From NCBI RefSeq assembly GCF_016908975.1, contig NZ_JAFBEX010000001.1, positions 124,001 through 188,000 of the forward strand: a stretch of 64,000 nucleotides of DNA, in the 5' to 3' direction. Shown one piece after another: positions 53,351 to 63,175 of the stretch. Every line of letters starts with the position of its first letter. Positions within the stretch are counted from its first letter, which is position 1. The position numbers were made by a program, and so were the translations under genes. Below the pieces are notes generated by a model. It searched no databases. It was not told the DNA's origin and was given only the letters and a program-made list of their open reading frames with translations. Source of the stretch: Neobacillus cucumis. Its GTDB lineage: Bacteria; Bacillota; Bacilli; Bacillales; Cytobacillaceae.

Positions 53351-54148
53351 TTATTTTACATAGTTACATAACTTTCCGATATTCTCTACTTCGACAGAAA
53401 CTACGTCACCTGACTTCATTGGACAACTCCCTGAAGGTGAACCAGTAGCTAAAATATCTCCTGGTTCCAGCGTCATGATCTGTGAAATCCAACTAATAAG
53501 GTAAGGAATGGAAAGTGACATCTGATTCGTGTTGCCATCCTGAACAACTTTGCCATTTAGTGTGGTAACAATTCGTAAATTGGTTGGATCTAGACCTGTT
53601 ACAATCCAAGGCCCCAATGGACCAAAGGTATCAAAACCTTTGCCGCGGGTAAACTGGGGATCCTTTTTTGTAAGATCTCTTGCCGTTACATCATTAAAAA
53701 TGGTACAGCCAAAGACATAATCCAATGCCTCATTTTCTTTTATATTTTTTCCGCGTTTCCCAATAACGAGTGCAACTTCCCCCTCCATTTCTACCTGTTT
53801 GGTTAAATCACTGGAAGGAAGAATGATTTCCTCTTCATTGGGAATCAAGGAAGTTGTCGGCTTTAAAAAAAGAAATGGTTCCTTTAGATTAGCTTTTCCC
53901 CCCGTCTCTTTTGCATGTTCAGCATATGTCCAGCCGAAATTAACTACTTTTGAGGGTGAAACTGGCTCCAAAATTTTGACATCATTAAATTTAAGTCTTA
54001 CACCATCAAATATTAATTTATTGTTTACAATTTCAGTAAAACTACTCGACAATTGTAAAATTTCGTCATCCTCAACCATTCCGTACAATACCTTACCATT
54101 ATGTTTTTGATAACGAACTATTGTTTGTGTTTTTTGTAGTACCTGCAT
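53351..54148 (-). CDS. FAH family protein, copy 2
   Basis: 265 residues from the ATG at 54148 (MQVLQKTQTIVRYQ), the start shared with copy 1; only a weak ribosome site is visible. Same metal motifs (VEMEGEVALVIGKRG, NDVTARDL). Most differences from copy 1 lie in the first 115 residues; the rest is nearly identical. Last gene of the catabolic operon. Likely acts on a dicarbonyl or oxaloacetate-like product of the pathway. Confidence 0.85.
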   Translation of the reverse strand: MQVLQKTQTIVRYQKHNGKVLYGMVEDDEILQLSSSFTEIVNNKLIFDGVRLKFNDVKILEPVSPSKVVNFGWTYAEHAKETGGKANLKEPFLFLKPTTSLIPNEEEIILPSSDLTKQVEMEGEVALVIGKRGKNIKENEALDYVFGCTIFNDVTARDLTKKDPQFTRGKGFDTFGPLGPWIVTGLDPTNLRIVTTLNGKVVQDGNTNQMSLSIPYLISWISQIMTLEPGDILATGSPSGSCPMKSGDVVSVEVENIGKLCNYVK

Positions 54149-54254
54149 TCCTATACGATACCAACCCAATTCATTATAGTTTAAATAATCGAAACTCCTA
54201 AAAAAATAAGATAATCTATTATTTTTCCAGTTCCTATTTTATATAGAGTGGAAT

Positions 54255-55685
54255 CTAGTTAAAAATGGGATAAGTTAATTTTAAAATCTCATCTGTATGA
54301 ACTCTCACATTTTTAACGACAGTATCATTAATTTTATTGTAGAGTACGTGATTTTTTGAGTTTGGTAGAAACGTTTGTTGAGTTTTCACCATTTTACTTG
54401 TAGCCTCATAAAAATCTTTGTAAATGGATAAATGTTGGCATACACAGATAGCAGCACCTAAACACGCACTACTGCTGCCTTCCCGTCTGTGAACTGGCAG
54501 TCCAAAAAGATCAGCAATAATTTGCATAATCACATCACTTTTGGAGCCACCACCTATTACAACTACATCATTTAACCTTACATCTATTTCATCTAACATA
54601 TCATCAATATTGTTTTTGATATTAAAAGCAATTGCTTCCAAAATCGAACGATAAATGTGGTATTTTGTATGGCGCTGATCAAAACCGATCATGACACCTT
54701 TTCGATATGGAATAGATGGTGTAGATAACCAGTCTAAGATGGTTATCAGACCGTCACTGCCCACTGGAACCTCTTGCGCTTTACTATTTAAGTATTCCTC
54801 TTCCGATACACCTTGTTTTCCAGCTTCTGTAACGAGTTCTGCACCGATTAGTTTTTTAAACCAGCTCACTGTCCACATACCGCGTCTGATTCCATTTGAT
54901 TCATAAACATATTTAAATGGAATACATGCGAGCGTAGGAAAAAAATTAATCGCATTTTCCTTATATTTATTTCTTAACAACATAGACGAAATAAATGTTC
55001 CAAGAGATATCATAATGGTCCCTTCGTCCTTAATTCCGGAGCCCAAAGCCTCTACAGCTTTGTCATTTGATGTTGCAACTACTGCTATATCATTATTAAA
55101 ACCAAACTCAAGAACCAATTCTTTTCTCAGCGTTCCTAACTTTTCGCCCGGCTTTACGAGATCAAATACCATCTCTCTTTTCAATCCATTTGCTTTAAAA
55201 ACTTCATCGTCTTGGGACCAATCTAACGTTTCGCGGTCTAGTGGCCAATGAACTTCATAATTTGAAGCAGTGTCCTTAAATTCCCCTGTCAACCTAAAGC
55301 CTAGATAACCAGAAGTAGTCGTTACATACTTTACTTGATCATCAGTGTGTACATATGGTTTGTTAAGTCTAGAATCCATCCAGCTTATTACAGGATACGC
55401 TAGATGGCCATCTTCTTTTAACAAAACACGACAGCACCGAATGGTACATAAGCCAACTCCGGCAATCTCTTTTGGATTGCCGGTAAATTTAGCTAGACAG
55501 TTTTTAATTGCTCCATACACACTGTCCCATAAATCATCATCAGGATGTATGACTACGCCTGGTTGAGGTGATAAAGTCTCTTTTAAACTATAAAAGCCAA
55601 AAGCAACTTCATTTCCTTCTAAATCATATATAGCTACTTTTGTGCTTTGCGAGCCATTGTCAATTCCCATTACATACCTGCTCAT
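54255..55685 (-). CDS. FGGY-family carbohydrate kinase, YgcE-like
   Basis: 476 residues. Phosphate loop GIDNGSQSTKVAIYD (about 6-20) and C-terminal VVIGGGSKSDVIMQIIADLFG with SACLGAAICV. The GNGSQ-like loop and its neighbours match the E. coli YgcE group, whose substrate is not known to me; xylulokinase is the nearest characterised relative. Fifteen bases separate it from the FAD oxidase upstream. Start behind AAGGTGATCGT. Confidence 0.82.
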   Translation of the reverse strand: MSRYVMGIDNGSQSTKVAIYDLEGNEVAFGFYSLKETLSPQPGVVIHPDDDLWDSVYGAIKNCLAKFTGNPKEIAGVGLCTIRCCRVLLKEDGHLAYPVISWMDSRLNKPYVHTDDQVKYVTTTSGYLGFRLTGEFKDTASNYEVHWPLDRETLDWSQDDEVFKANGLKREMVFDLVKPGEKLGTLRKELVLEFGFNNDIAVVATSNDKAVEALGSGIKDEGTIMISLGTFISSMLLRNKYKENAINFFPTLACIPFKYVYESNGIRRGMWTVSWFKKLIGAELVTEAGKQGVSEEEYLNSKAQEVPVGSDGLITILDWLSTPSIPYRKGVMIGFDQRHTKYHIYRSILEAIAFNIKNNIDDMLDEIDVRLNDVVVIGGGSKSDVIMQIIADLFGLPVHRREGSSSACLGAAICVCQHLSIYKDFYEATSKMVKTQQTFLPNSKNHVLYNKINDTVVKNVRVHTDEILKLTYPIFN

Positions 55686-55699
55686 ACGATCACCTTATG

Positions 55700-57208
55700 T
55701 TAACCTTTTATATATTTTTGGCCTTCTTCTTGAGGGAAAATGGTACCAAAATTCATGATCCCATTTGGGTCAAAAGCTTCTTTTAATTTTTCGAGCATAT
55801 AGTAAGCAGAACCATGCTCTTCCAATGTCCACTCGCTGCGGTATTTTCCAATACCATGGTGATGACACATGGAACCGCCAAGCTTTAATGTTTCTTCAAC
55901 AATGATGGTTTGGATCGGATGGTGATAAATTCTCATTTCATCCTCTGGTGCACAATTAATATTGTAGTTGTATACAAAGTACATATTCGTTCCGTTTAGA
56001 TAACTATGGGATGAATGTCCACCAAGCATTGTTATATCTTCTTTTCTATCAAACTCTTCCCTTATTCTTTTTATTACATTGTGATAAATCTTTACAATGT
56101 TCTCCCAGTCAGCTGAGACTTCTGTTGTAAAACCGTCATGCTTATCATGATCAATCATTGTTTGGATTTCATGATCAATGCGTTCCTGCGTCCAGTTCAA
56201 GTTGTTGAACCAATTTTCGATTAATTGGTCTTCCACTTTTTCAATGATTCCTTCCTGAAACTTGGCAACTGCTTCTTCAATCGCTTCACTCGTTGCCTTG
56301 ACAATACCTACTGGCCCTTCAGTCATAAAAATCAACACACATTTATCTTTATTGAAATGAGAAAAATGTTGCCTTGCATCTTCTTCGGAATAGACACGTG
56401 CAACCGATGGTCTAAAGCCATTTGTAATAACTTCTCGTAAAACTTTGATACCTGTATCAATATCTTTTAATAAATAACCGTGGAAAACATTGTTTTCAGG
56501 GTAATATTTAAAGATTTTAATTGTAACTTCTGTTATATAGCATAATGTTCCTTCATTTCCAATGACAATATGTCTTATATCTGGTCCTCCTGCTCTTCTT
56601 GGAACATTTTTTATTCTTGAAATTTGGCCGTTTGGAAATACACATTCTAATCCCACAACCATATCCTCAATTGCACCGTATAAAGTAGAAAATTGTCCAA
56701 TACTTCTCGTTGCCAATAATCCACCATACTGTGCAACTGGTTTCGATTGTGGAGAGTGACCTGTAGTGTAACCTATTTTACGCAACTCATCTTCTAACGT
56801 TTGTAATTTCACACCTGCTTGTACAGTTGCTTGCATATTATATGGATCGATTTTGATGATTTTATTCATTCTGGATCCATCAATTACTAAAGCCGTTTCT
56901 TTCCAGTTTTCAAGGCCGCCTTCTGTAGCGGTTTTACCGCTTCTAGGAATAACATTGATCTTGTTTTTATTACAGAACATTAGAAGTGACTGAACTTCTT
57001 CTGCAGAGTGCGGGTATACAATTGCCATTGGCATTGGAACATCAAGGACTTTTTTAGCTTTTGCATATTTTTTATACCGATCTGCTGATGCATCATAAAG
57101 TGCTTCATGATCTGTATTGATCTGTTCTACTGAAATAATAGACTCTAATTCTTTTAATAACTGTTCTTTAACATTATTTTCTGTCTTTAGTAACTGTTCA
57201 TTAGCCAT
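55700..57208 (-). CDS. FAD-linked oxidase of the VAO/AGPS type, YgcU-like
   Basis: 502 residues. PCMH FAD-binding domain (PHSAEEVQSLLMFCNKNKINVIPRSGKTATEGG, about 73-105) and a C-terminal domain with HHHGIGKYR (about 458), the active-site motif of alkyl-DHAP synthase and YgcU. Probably oxidises a 2-hydroxy acid or a sugar derivative; substrate unknown. Start behind AAAAGGAGAAATACACA. Confidence 0.82.
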   Translation of the reverse strand: MANEQLLKTENNVKEQLLKELESIISVEQINTDHEALYDASADRYKKYAKAKKVLDVPMPMAIVYPHSAEEVQSLLMFCNKNKINVIPRSGKTATEGGLENWKETALVIDGSRMNKIIKIDPYNMQATVQAGVKLQTLEDELRKIGYTTGHSPQSKPVAQYGGLLATRSIGQFSTLYGAIEDMVVGLECVFPNGQISRIKNVPRRAGGPDIRHIVIGNEGTLCYITEVTIKIFKYYPENNVFHGYLLKDIDTGIKVLREVITNGFRPSVARVYSEEDARQHFSHFNKDKCVLIFMTEGPVGIVKATSEAIEEAVAKFQEGIIEKVEDQLIENWFNNLNWTQERIDHEIQTMIDHDKHDGFTTEVSADWENIVKIYHNVIKRIREEFDRKEDITMLGGHSSHSYLNGTNMYFVYNYNINCAPEDEMRIYHHPIQTIIVEETLKLGGSMCHHHGIGKYRSEWTLEEHGSAYYMLEKLKEAFDPNGIMNFGTIFPQEEGQKYIKG

Positions 57209-57244
57209 TGTGTATTTCTCCTTTTTATCCGTTTCTACTTCTCG

Positions 57245-58039
57245 TTATCTTACTAAGTATCCACCATCAACATTTACTAAAGTACCATTGACATAATTTG
57301 AAGCATCTGAAGCCAAAAATACAACTGTACCCATTAAATCTAAGATATTTCCCCATCTATTTGCTGGAATATGATTTAAAATACGTTGATTCGCCTCTGG
57401 ATTAGCTCTTGTCTCTGCTGTTACCGCTGTAGCAAAATATCCTGGTGCAATTCCGTTCACTTGAATATTAAACTGAGCTAATTCATCACAATAGGCTTTC
57501 GTAAATCCTGCTAAACCGTGTTTAGTTGCAGCATATGCTGGTGACCATTGACCTCCAAGGTATGAAAACAGGGAACAAGTATTAATGATTTTTCCACTTT
57601 TTTGCGGAATCATGTACTTTGCCACTTCATGAGATAATTCAAAACCTGCCGTTAAATTAACAGCGACCATTTTATCCCATTGGATTCTAGTAAACTTGGT
57701 TACATCTGGTTCGTTAATACACATACCAGCGTTATTCATGAGAATATCTATTCTTCCATAAGTATTGATACATTCTTCCGCAACTTTTTTACAGGCACCC
57801 TCTTCAGTAAGGTCTGTTAGCATAAGATGGTACTTAACACCTTCTGCCTCAATCATGTTTTTTGTTTCACCATTGTCATCAGCGATGCTAACGGCAAAAA
57901 TGTCCGCGCCTGCTTTTGCAAGTGCAAGTGCAAAACCCTGTCCCAATCCGGAATTTCCTCCTGTGATAATGGCTACTTTTCCTTTTAAGCTAAAAAAATC
58001 CATCGAGAAATCATTAATACTTACTTTTTCAGTATTCAT
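57245..58039 (-). CDS. Short-chain dehydrogenase/reductase, YgcW-like
   Basis: 264 residues. Cofactor motif TGGNSGLGQGFA (about 27-38), NNAGMC, catalytic Ser/Tyr/Lys with YAATKHG (about 164). Closest in look to gluconate 5-dehydrogenase and 2-deoxygluconate dehydrogenase (KduD) types. With the oxidase and kinase it rebuilds the ygcW-ygcU-ygcE set of E. coli. Start behind GAGGGCGGTATAAAC. Confidence 0.87.
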   Translation of the reverse strand: MNTEKVSINDFSMDFFSLKGKVAIITGGNSGLGQGFALALAKAGADIFAVSIADDNGETKNMIEAEGVKYHLMLTDLTEEGACKKVAEECINTYGRIDILMNNAGMCINEPDVTKFTRIQWDKMVAVNLTAGFELSHEVAKYMIPQKSGKIINTCSLFSYLGGQWSPAYAATKHGLAGFTKAYCDELAQFNIQVNGIAPGYFATAVTAETRANPEANQRILNHIPANRWGNILDLMGTVVFLASDASNYVNGTLVNVDGGYLVR

Positions 58040-58060
58040 GTTTATACCGCCCTCTTAATC

Positions 58061-59230
58061 TTAATTGATCTCTTTACCTTCTGAATTGGCCACAGATAAT
58101 GCAGGTTTTTTGTCAATTGGAAATTCAATTACCGTTCTTCCGACATTAATAGAACAACAATCATGAAAAGAGTCAAATGCTTTATTAATATCATCTAACT
58201 TTATTCGGTCTAAAACTAGATCGTCCAGATTAAATCGACCATCTAAATATAGCTTCGAAATGATAGGAAAATCTCTAAAAGGCTGTGTATCCCCATAAAA
58301 ACTTCCTTTAAGAACCTTCCCTACACGATGAAAGCCGCCGGCTGGAAGGCTTAGAACCTTCGAAGGGTTAAAAGCCCCAACAATGACTACGGTTCCACCC
58401 TTTCTTGTTCCTTTCCAAGCACTTTCAGCTGCATTTGTATTTCCCGTACAATCAATTGCATAGTGGACTCCAAATCCGCCAGTTAATAATTTCAATGCTT
58501 CTTCCGCATTTTCTTCTGCAACATTTACTGTATCAGTCGCCCCAAATTTTTTCGCAATTTCAAGATTGGATGCCTTTACATCACAAGCAATAATTTTGGA
58601 AGCACCGGCAATCCTAGCTCCCTGAATGGCATTAACTCCAACACCTCCGATTCCGAAAATAGCGACAGTTGATCCAGGTTTGACACCAGCAGCATTAACA
58701 GCCGCACCATATCCTGTTGCAACCCCGCATCCAATTAAAGATGCTTGGGCAAGGGGCATTTCATCAGGTATTTTTACACATGACATTTCAGGAACAACAG
58801 CATATTCGGAAAATGTGGATAATAAAGAATTATGATAGACTTTTTCTCCATCGCAGCTTAAACGGGATGTTCCATCTAGCAATGTGCCATTAAACATAGG
58901 ACCAAAAGCTGATTCACATAAATGAACATTTCCTGTAATACAAAACTCACATGTGCCACAATAAGGGACCCAGCTTAAAGCTACTTTATCACCCGGTTTT
59001 ACATTTTTTACATTTGGCCCCACTTCCTCCACTATTCCTGCCCCTTCATGCCCGAGTATGGTTGGAATCGGTGTGGTTTCATCGTTTAATGCATTTAAAT
59101 CACTATGACATACACCAGTTGCTGCTATTTTTACAAGCACTTCATTTGCTTTAGGTTCAGCGATCTCAACTTCTTTTACTTCTAATGGTTGACCATAACC
59201 AGTCATTACGGCTGCTTTCATTTTCATCAT
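58061..59230 (-). CDS. Zinc-dependent alcohol dehydrogenase, class III-like
   Basis: 389 residues. Catalytic zinc ligands CHSD (about 42) and GHEGAGIVEEVG (about 65), structural zinc cysteines CGTCEFCITGNVHLC (about 95-109), NAD fold GIGGVGVNAIQGARIAG. Oxidises an alcohol to the aldehyde that the next-encoded dehydrogenase would take. 21 bases separate it from the SDR gene. Start behind AAAGGGTGAAAAG. Confidence 0.9.
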   Translation of the reverse strand: MMKMKAAVMTGYGQPLEVKEVEIAEPKANEVLVKIAATGVCHSDLNALNDETTPIPTILGHEGAGIVEEVGPNVKNVKPGDKVALSWVPYCGTCEFCITGNVHLCESAFGPMFNGTLLDGTSRLSCDGEKVYHNSLLSTFSEYAVVPEMSCVKIPDEMPLAQASLIGCGVATGYGAAVNAAGVKPGSTVAIFGIGGVGVNAIQGARIAGASKIIACDVKASNLEIAKKFGATDTVNVAEENAEEALKLLTGGFGVHYAIDCTGNTNAAESAWKGTRKGGTVVIVGAFNPSKVLSLPAGGFHRVGKVLKGSFYGDTQPFRDFPIISKLYLDGRFNLDDLVLDRIKLDDINKAFDSFHDCCSINVGRTVIEFPIDKKPALSVANSEGKEIN

Positions 59231-59248
59231 CTTTTCACCCTTTTATTG

Positions 59249-60775
59249 TTAGTAAGCAAACCAAACTGCTTTTGTTTTTGTATAGGATTGTAATGAATGG
59301 ATGGCATATTCTTTTCCCCAGCCGCTTTGTTTCCAGCCGCCAAATGGGCTTGCAAAGTCATAGCATCCATACTTATTTACAAATACCATTCCAGCCTCCA
59401 ATTTTTTGGCCACACGGTTTGCTCGGGAAACGTCATTTGTCCAAAGCCCGGCAGCCAAACCATAAATGGTATCATTTGCCATTTTAACAACCTCTTCCTC
59501 CGTATCGAATGGAATCACACAAAGGACAGGTCCGAAAATTTCTTCTTGAGCAATTTTCATTTTATTGTCTACATCAGCAAAAATGGTCGGGCGTACAAAA
59601 TATCCATTCGCATTTTCACCCGTTAGATCCCGTTCCCCGCCAGCAACAAGACGAGCGCCTTCTTGAATACCGCTTTCAATATAGCTTAGAATGCTTTCCA
59701 TATGTGCTTTTGAAACTTGGGCACCTTGGTTTGATTCTGGATCGAATGGGTCTCCTAATTTATAACTATTAGCAAGTTCCGCTAAACGATTGACCGCTTT
59801 TTCATAAATATCCAGTTGAACAAACAGTCTTGTTGGTGCAGAACATTTCTCACCTTTATGAGTAAATAATCCATAAAAAGAACGTTCAATGGATGCGTCC
59901 ACATTAGGAGCATCACTGAAAATAATATTCGGTGATTTTCCTCCGAGTTCAAGTGTAATTGGTTTAAGATTGGAGTCTGCAGAATCGTGAACAAGCTGCT
60001 TGCCGACTCCAGTACTTCCGGTAAAAGAGACTTTATCAACATCCATATGACGGGAAATATATGAACCAATCTTTCCTTTCCCAAGGATTAGATTGATGAC
60101 ACCTGGAGGTAAGATATCAGCCTCATGAATAATTTCAATTAGTCTTATTGCTGAAAAAGATGTTGTACTAGATGGCTTAAGGATTACTGTATTTCCCATC
60201 GCAAGCGCAGGAGCAAGTTTCCAGGCAGCCATATCGATTGGAAAGTTAAATGGAACAATTTGACCGCAGACACCGATAGGGTCTCTAGTTGTTACGCTTA
60301 AAAAATCCCCCTCAACAGGATTATTTTCACCATAATACTTATCAGTCCAGCCTGCATAATATTCGAACAACTCCAAAGCTTCCTGAACATCATCCTTATA
60401 CGCTTCCGTGTATAGTTTCCCATTATCCAGTGCCTCTAAAGTCGCTAATTCAGACTGATGTTCTTTCATGAGTGCACTAATTTGGCGGAGGATTTTCGCC
60501 CTTTCTTTCCGTGTTACTTGACGCCACGGACCTTGATCAAAAGCAGCACGGGCAGCAGAAACTGCCTTATCAATGTCTTCTTTTGTTGCTCCTTGTATTT
60601 TCCCTATTACTTTTCCAGTTGCTGGATTAATAGATTCAATCATTTCGTTACTGCTGCTGTCTGTCCATTCTCCATTGATGTATAACTTTTTGGTTTCTAG
60701 TAACCATTCTTGTGCCCATTCTAATTTTGGTTGTTCGATTCCTTCAAATATTTTTTTATTCTCTAATTTAGTCAA
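59249..60775 (-). CDS. NAD-dependent aldehyde dehydrogenase
   Basis: 508 residues from a TTG at 60775, eight bases after GGAGG; a GTG five codons upstream lies on the ribosome site itself. Catalytic Glu in LELGGKSPN and Cys in GEKCSAPTR (family usually GQxC, here GEKC). Betaine aldehyde or lactaldehyde-type dehydrogenase. It overlaps the lyase gene end by eight bases. Confidence 0.9.
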   Translation of the reverse strand: MTKLENKKIFEGIEQPKLEWAQEWLLETKKLYINGEWTDSSSNEMIESINPATGKVIGKIQGATKEDIDKAVSAARAAFDQGPWRQVTRKERAKILRQISALMKEHQSELATLEALDNGKLYTEAYKDDVQEALELFEYYAGWTDKYYGENNPVEGDFLSVTTRDPIGVCGQIVPFNFPIDMAAWKLAPALAMGNTVILKPSSTTSFSAIRLIEIIHEADILPPGVINLILGKGKIGSYISRHMDVDKVSFTGSTGVGKQLVHDSADSNLKPITLELGGKSPNIIFSDAPNVDASIERSFYGLFTHKGEKCSAPTRLFVQLDIYEKAVNRLAELANSYKLGDPFDPESNQGAQVSKAHMESILSYIESGIQEGARLVAGGERDLTGENANGYFVRPTIFADVDNKMKIAQEEIFGPVLCVIPFDTEEEVVKMANDTIYGLAAGLWTNDVSRANRVAKKLEAGMVFVNKYGCYDFASPFGGWKQSGWGKEYAIHSLQSYTKTKAVWFAY

Positions 60776-62138
60776 TTTCAAGACCTCCACTATTTAAAAA
60801 TTCCTTTACACCTTTCATGCCCTTATCCTTCATTAATTTTGATACAAAGGAATATCCATGCTTCTCTTTTAATTCAACTACAGATGGTATAAAACTATTA
60901 GCATACTCCTCGCATTTTTCCTTATTCACCTTTATGCCATCCAAACACTTTTCGCTAAATAGGTTAAGTGATTTTTCTAGCATTTTCATAGCATCTAAGA
61001 TATTCCCTCCGGACGCTCCTTCAAAAATGTTTAAATCTAATTCTCCATGTTCTAAAGTTGCCTGGACTACTCGGTCACATCCTAATACCTGAAAGCAGCT
61101 TTGAATCAATGTTTCCGGAATGACTGGATTTACTTTTCCCGGAAAGAACGACGAACCAGCCATTAAGGATGGAAGAATAATTTCAGAAAAACCAGCTTCC
61201 GGTCCGGAAGATAACAGGCGTAAATCTTTCCCTATTTTGATTAAACAGGTGGCAAGTAATGTTAATTGTTTGGAGACATTTGCAAGATCATCGATGTTTT
61301 GGGCGGCATCAAATAAATTTTCTCGTTTTTGAAGCTGAAAACCAGTCACTTTTGAAATGTTACCAATAACTAATTCCTGATATCTTTTAGAAGCTCCACT
61401 ACCCGTTCCAATTACTGTGCCACCTAGGTTTACCTTTTTCAAATCCATAACACTCTTTTTCAGCGATTGGTGTCTTCTTGATAACACAGCAGCATATCCG
61501 CTGAAAGAATCACCTAATTGAACCCTCATTGCATCTTGTAAACATGTCCGTGAAATGGTTGTAACTTCAATACATGAATCTGCCATTTTATCAAGAGAAG
61601 CCTGGACTTTTCTTAAAGATAATTCGAGCTGCCCATATTCTTTTATAATGGCTATCCTCATTGCCGTGTGACATACATCAGAAGTAGACTGAGAGACATT
61701 CACATGATCGGTTGGATGAATAGGGGAATAACTCCCTCTCTTACTCCCCGTCATTTCATTTGCTAAATTTGCGATGACTTCATTTATGTTCATATTTGTA
61801 CCAATTCCCCCGCCACCATGGAGAATATCAATCGGAAATTGATCCAAATGCCTGCCGGAAATTACTTCATCACATGCTGCAAGAATACAAGATCCAAGGG
61901 ATTCATCTATAGCAGCTGTTTCTATATTAGTAAGTGCAGCAGCCTTTTTAACCATTGCAAGTGATTTGATATACGTTGGATATAGACTTAATGCTTTACC
62001 AGAGAATGAAAGATTTTGTAATGCCCGAACTGTTTGAATCCCATATAATAAATGATTTGATATTTCAACAGTACCAAACGAATCTATTTCACTTCGTTTT
62101 TCCGAATTTTCAATGATAGTTATGAAAATCACCACCAA
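60768..62138 (-). CDS. Aspartase/fumarase-superfamily lyase
   Basis: 456 residues with a GTG start; the ribosome site is weak and the true start may lie a few codons inside. The superfamily signature GSSFFPGKVNPVIPE (about 330) and TGSKRGSYSPIHPTDHVNVSQSTSD are present, so it should eliminate an amine or water from a carboxylate. Only moderately like aspartate ammonia-lyase. Next to an OpuC-type transporter, elimination of trimethylamine from a betaine (as in ergothionase) is an attractive but untested idea. Confidence 0.82.
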   Translation of the reverse strand: MVVIFITIIENSEKRSEIDSFGTVEISNHLLYGIQTVRALQNLSFSGKALSLYPTYIKSLAMVKKAAALTNIETAAIDESLGSCILAACDEVISGRHLDQFPIDILHGGGGIGTNMNINEVIANLANEMTGSKRGSYSPIHPTDHVNVSQSTSDVCHTAMRIAIIKEYGQLELSLRKVQASLDKMADSCIEVTTISRTCLQDAMRVQLGDSFSGYAAVLSRRHQSLKKSVMDLKKVNLGGTVIGTGSGASKRYQELVIGNISKVTGFQLQKRENLFDAAQNIDDLANVSKQLTLLATCLIKIGKDLRLLSSGPEAGFSEIILPSLMAGSSFFPGKVNPVIPETLIQSCFQVLGCDRVVQATLEHGELDLNIFEGASGGNILDAMKMLEKSLNLFSEKCLDGIKVNKEKCEEYANSFIPSVVELKEKHGYSFVSKLMKDKGMKGVKEFLNSGGLEID

Positions 62139-62173
62139 AGCAAAAGAATTTTATATCTGCCCAATTTCAGCTT

Positions 62174-63133
62174 CTATTTCGCTATTCGAAGCTGGTGTGT
62201 GATGTGATTAAGTGTAATGTAGCCAACCACTCGCTCACTGTCATCCACTACTGGAATTTCAGTTTCTCCTGATTCAACCAATTTGGTAAACGATTGAGTT
62301 AATGGATCATCGATGCGAACAGCAATAGCCCGATTGGCCTTGGACCCTGTTGGCATTAATTCAATGACATCCGCTACCGTAAGCAAGTTCATTCGGCGGT
62401 AAATATCCCGATTTCCAAGTAACTGTTTGACAAAATCGTTGGCCGGGTTTGTAAGTAGTCGATAAGGAGAATCAGCCTGTACGATTTTTCCTTCAGCCAT
62501 CACCACAATTCGATCCGCTAAACGAAACGCCTCGTCCACGTCATGGGTGACGAAAAGGATGGTCTTCTTTAGTTCCTTTTGGATACGAATAAGTTCATCT
62601 TGAAGACTTGTTCTTGTAATGGCATCAATGGCGCCAAAAGGCTCATCCATCAAAAGGATCGAAGGATCTGATGCCATGGCCCGGGCAATCCCAACCCGTT
62701 GCTGCTGTCCTCCTGACAACTGGCGGGGATAGCGACTACGGAACTGTTTTGGATCTAAGTGCACAAGCGTTAATAGTTCATCAATTCGTTTGTTGATTTT
62801 GGCTTTCTCCCAACCAAGCAACTTTGGTACAACGGCAATATTGTCCTCAATCTTCATATGGGGAAACAGGCCATTTTGCTGAATGACATACCCAATGCCT
62901 CTCCGTAAGTTCTCTTCTTTCATCTGGGTAATATCGACACCGTCGATTTCAATGGTTCCGGAAGTTGGTTCATAAAGGCGGTTTACCATCTTCAAGAGTG
63001 TCGTTTTTCCACACCCGGAGTGACCGAGGAAGACGATGAACTCGCCTTCTTCGATTGATAAATTTACATTATTTACCGCAGTGGACTTAGCTCCCCGGTA
63101 TTTTTTTACGATATTTTTAAAAACGATTCCCAT
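62174..63133 (-). CDS. OpuC/ProV-type ABC transporter ATP-binding protein with CBS region
   Basis: 319 residues. Walker A GHSGCGKTTLLKM (about 36), signature LSGGQQQRVGIARAM, Walker B ILLMDEPFGAIDA, H-loop THD. The C-terminal 70 residues form about one CBS motif (ADVIELMPTG, ESGETEIPVVDDSERVVGYITL); OpuCA has two and is 60 residues longer. Energises import of glycine betaine, choline or another quaternary amine. Start behind TTTGGAGGTGAGGAA. Confidence 0.88.
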   Translation of the reverse strand: MGIVFKNIVKKYRGAKSTAVNNVNLSIEEGEFIVFLGHSGCGKTTLLKMVNRLYEPTSGTIEIDGVDITQMKEENLRRGIGYVIQQNGLFPHMKIEDNIAVVPKLLGWEKAKINKRIDELLTLVHLDPKQFRSRYPRQLSGGQQQRVGIARAMASDPSILLMDEPFGAIDAITRTSLQDELIRIQKELKKTILFVTHDVDEAFRLADRIVVMAEGKIVQADSPYRLLTNPANDFVKQLLGNRDIYRRMNLLTVADVIELMPTGSKANRAIAVRIDDPLTQSFTKLVESGETEIPVVDDSERVVGYITLNHITHQLRIAK

Positions 63134-63175
63134 TTCCTCACCTCCAAATTATATAGACCATAACGGGTTTTCAAT

